A stretch of DNA of 6,571 nucleotides from Verrucomicrobia bacterium TMED40 (GTDB lineage: Bacteria; Verrucomicrobiota; Verrucomicrobiia; Opitutales; Seribacteraceae), in NCBI GenBank assembly GCA_002167605.1, contig NHCT01000050.1, positions 15,281 through 21,851 of the forward strand, read 5' to 3'. The notes under the pieces were generated by a model, which was given only the letters and a program-made list of their open reading frames with translations, did not search any database and had not been told where the DNA came from. Shown piece after piece: positions 6,454 to 6,571 of the stretch. Numbering within the stretch: position 1 is the first letter of the stretch; each line of letters starts with the position of its first letter. The translations under genes were made by a program, and so were the position numbers.

Positions 6454-6571
6454 CTGGGCGATACTCGTTGTTGTTCAAAAATTGAGTTTCAAAAGAATCA
6501 GGTTGTTCCAGTTTCAAGGTTTTTACGACAAATGAAGAAGTTTCAAGGTCTATTTCCAAAAGATCGGTGTT
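6425..6571 (-). CDS. C-terminal end of an unrecognised protein (partial, cut by window edge)
   Basis: A minus-strand frame is open from the right edge to TGA at 6425-6427, giving the last 48 residues of a protein. They include FVVKTLKLEQPDSFETQ and end in EYRPDDLFARFTF. The segment has sensible protein-like composition, and its end meshes with the start of the HtrA-like gene, either as a 29-base overlap with its ATG or one base before its TTG. That suggests a translationally coupled pair. I do not recognise the family from this fragment. An active protease partner for the downstream pseudoprotease is possible but is pure inference. Confidence 0.6.
   Translation of the reverse strand, partial: NTDLLEIDLETSSFVVKTLKLEQPDSFETQFLNNNEYRPDDLFARFTF

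Overview
The window is ordinary bacterial chromosome with housekeeping genes. I see no mobile element, CRISPR array, phage gene or toxin-antitoxin pair. The gene set, a long acidic tail on ribosomal protein S2, an initiator tRNA variant and the absence of Shine-Dalgarno sequences before any start would fit a Gram-negative such as a Verrucomicrobiota (Opitutae-like) lineage. That placement is inference only, because no rRNA or marker comparison was possible.

Layout. Positions 1-2171 hold a minus-strand translation cluster, read right to left: initiator tRNA-Met(CAU), rpsB (ribosomal protein S2) and tsf (EF-Ts). The usual next gene, pyrH, does not begin within the 86 bases visible after tsf. 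A divergent intergenic region (2172-2289) carries back-to-back promoter candidates. It leads into two plus-strand genes: a NIF3/YbgI-family dinuclear-metal protein (2290-3045) and aroQ, type II 3-dehydroquinate dehydratase (3088-3522). aroQ converges on minus-strand fumC, class II fumarase (3695-5098), across a 172-base gap with one weakly supported small ORF and a weak hairpin. A 239-base gap (5099-5337) separates fumC from a minus-strand gene (5338-6453) for an exported HtrA-like protein with a PDZ domain. That gene overlaps or abuts the end of another minus-strand gene cut by the right edge (6425-6571).

How the genes relate. The tRNA, rpsB and tsf act in initiation, the small ribosomal subunit and elongation, and may share one transcript. 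aroQ (shikimate pathway) and fumC (TCA cycle) are independent metabolic genes. The HtrA-like gene and its truncated upstream neighbour look like a two-gene envelope unit.

Most notable points. (1) The HtrA-like protein has lost all three catalytic-triad positions and reads as a pseudoprotease with a retained PDZ domain. (2) For the NIF3-family gene, aroQ and fumC, the best promoter candidate puts its -10 box only 6-8 bases before the ATG, and no Shine-Dalgarno is present, so leaderless mRNAs are possible. (3) The initiator tRNA has A1:U72 in place of the usual bacterial C1xA72 mismatch, and A29:U41 in the anticodon stem. (4) S2 carries a roughly 110-residue acidic tail. None of these amounts to a clearly new multi-gene system.
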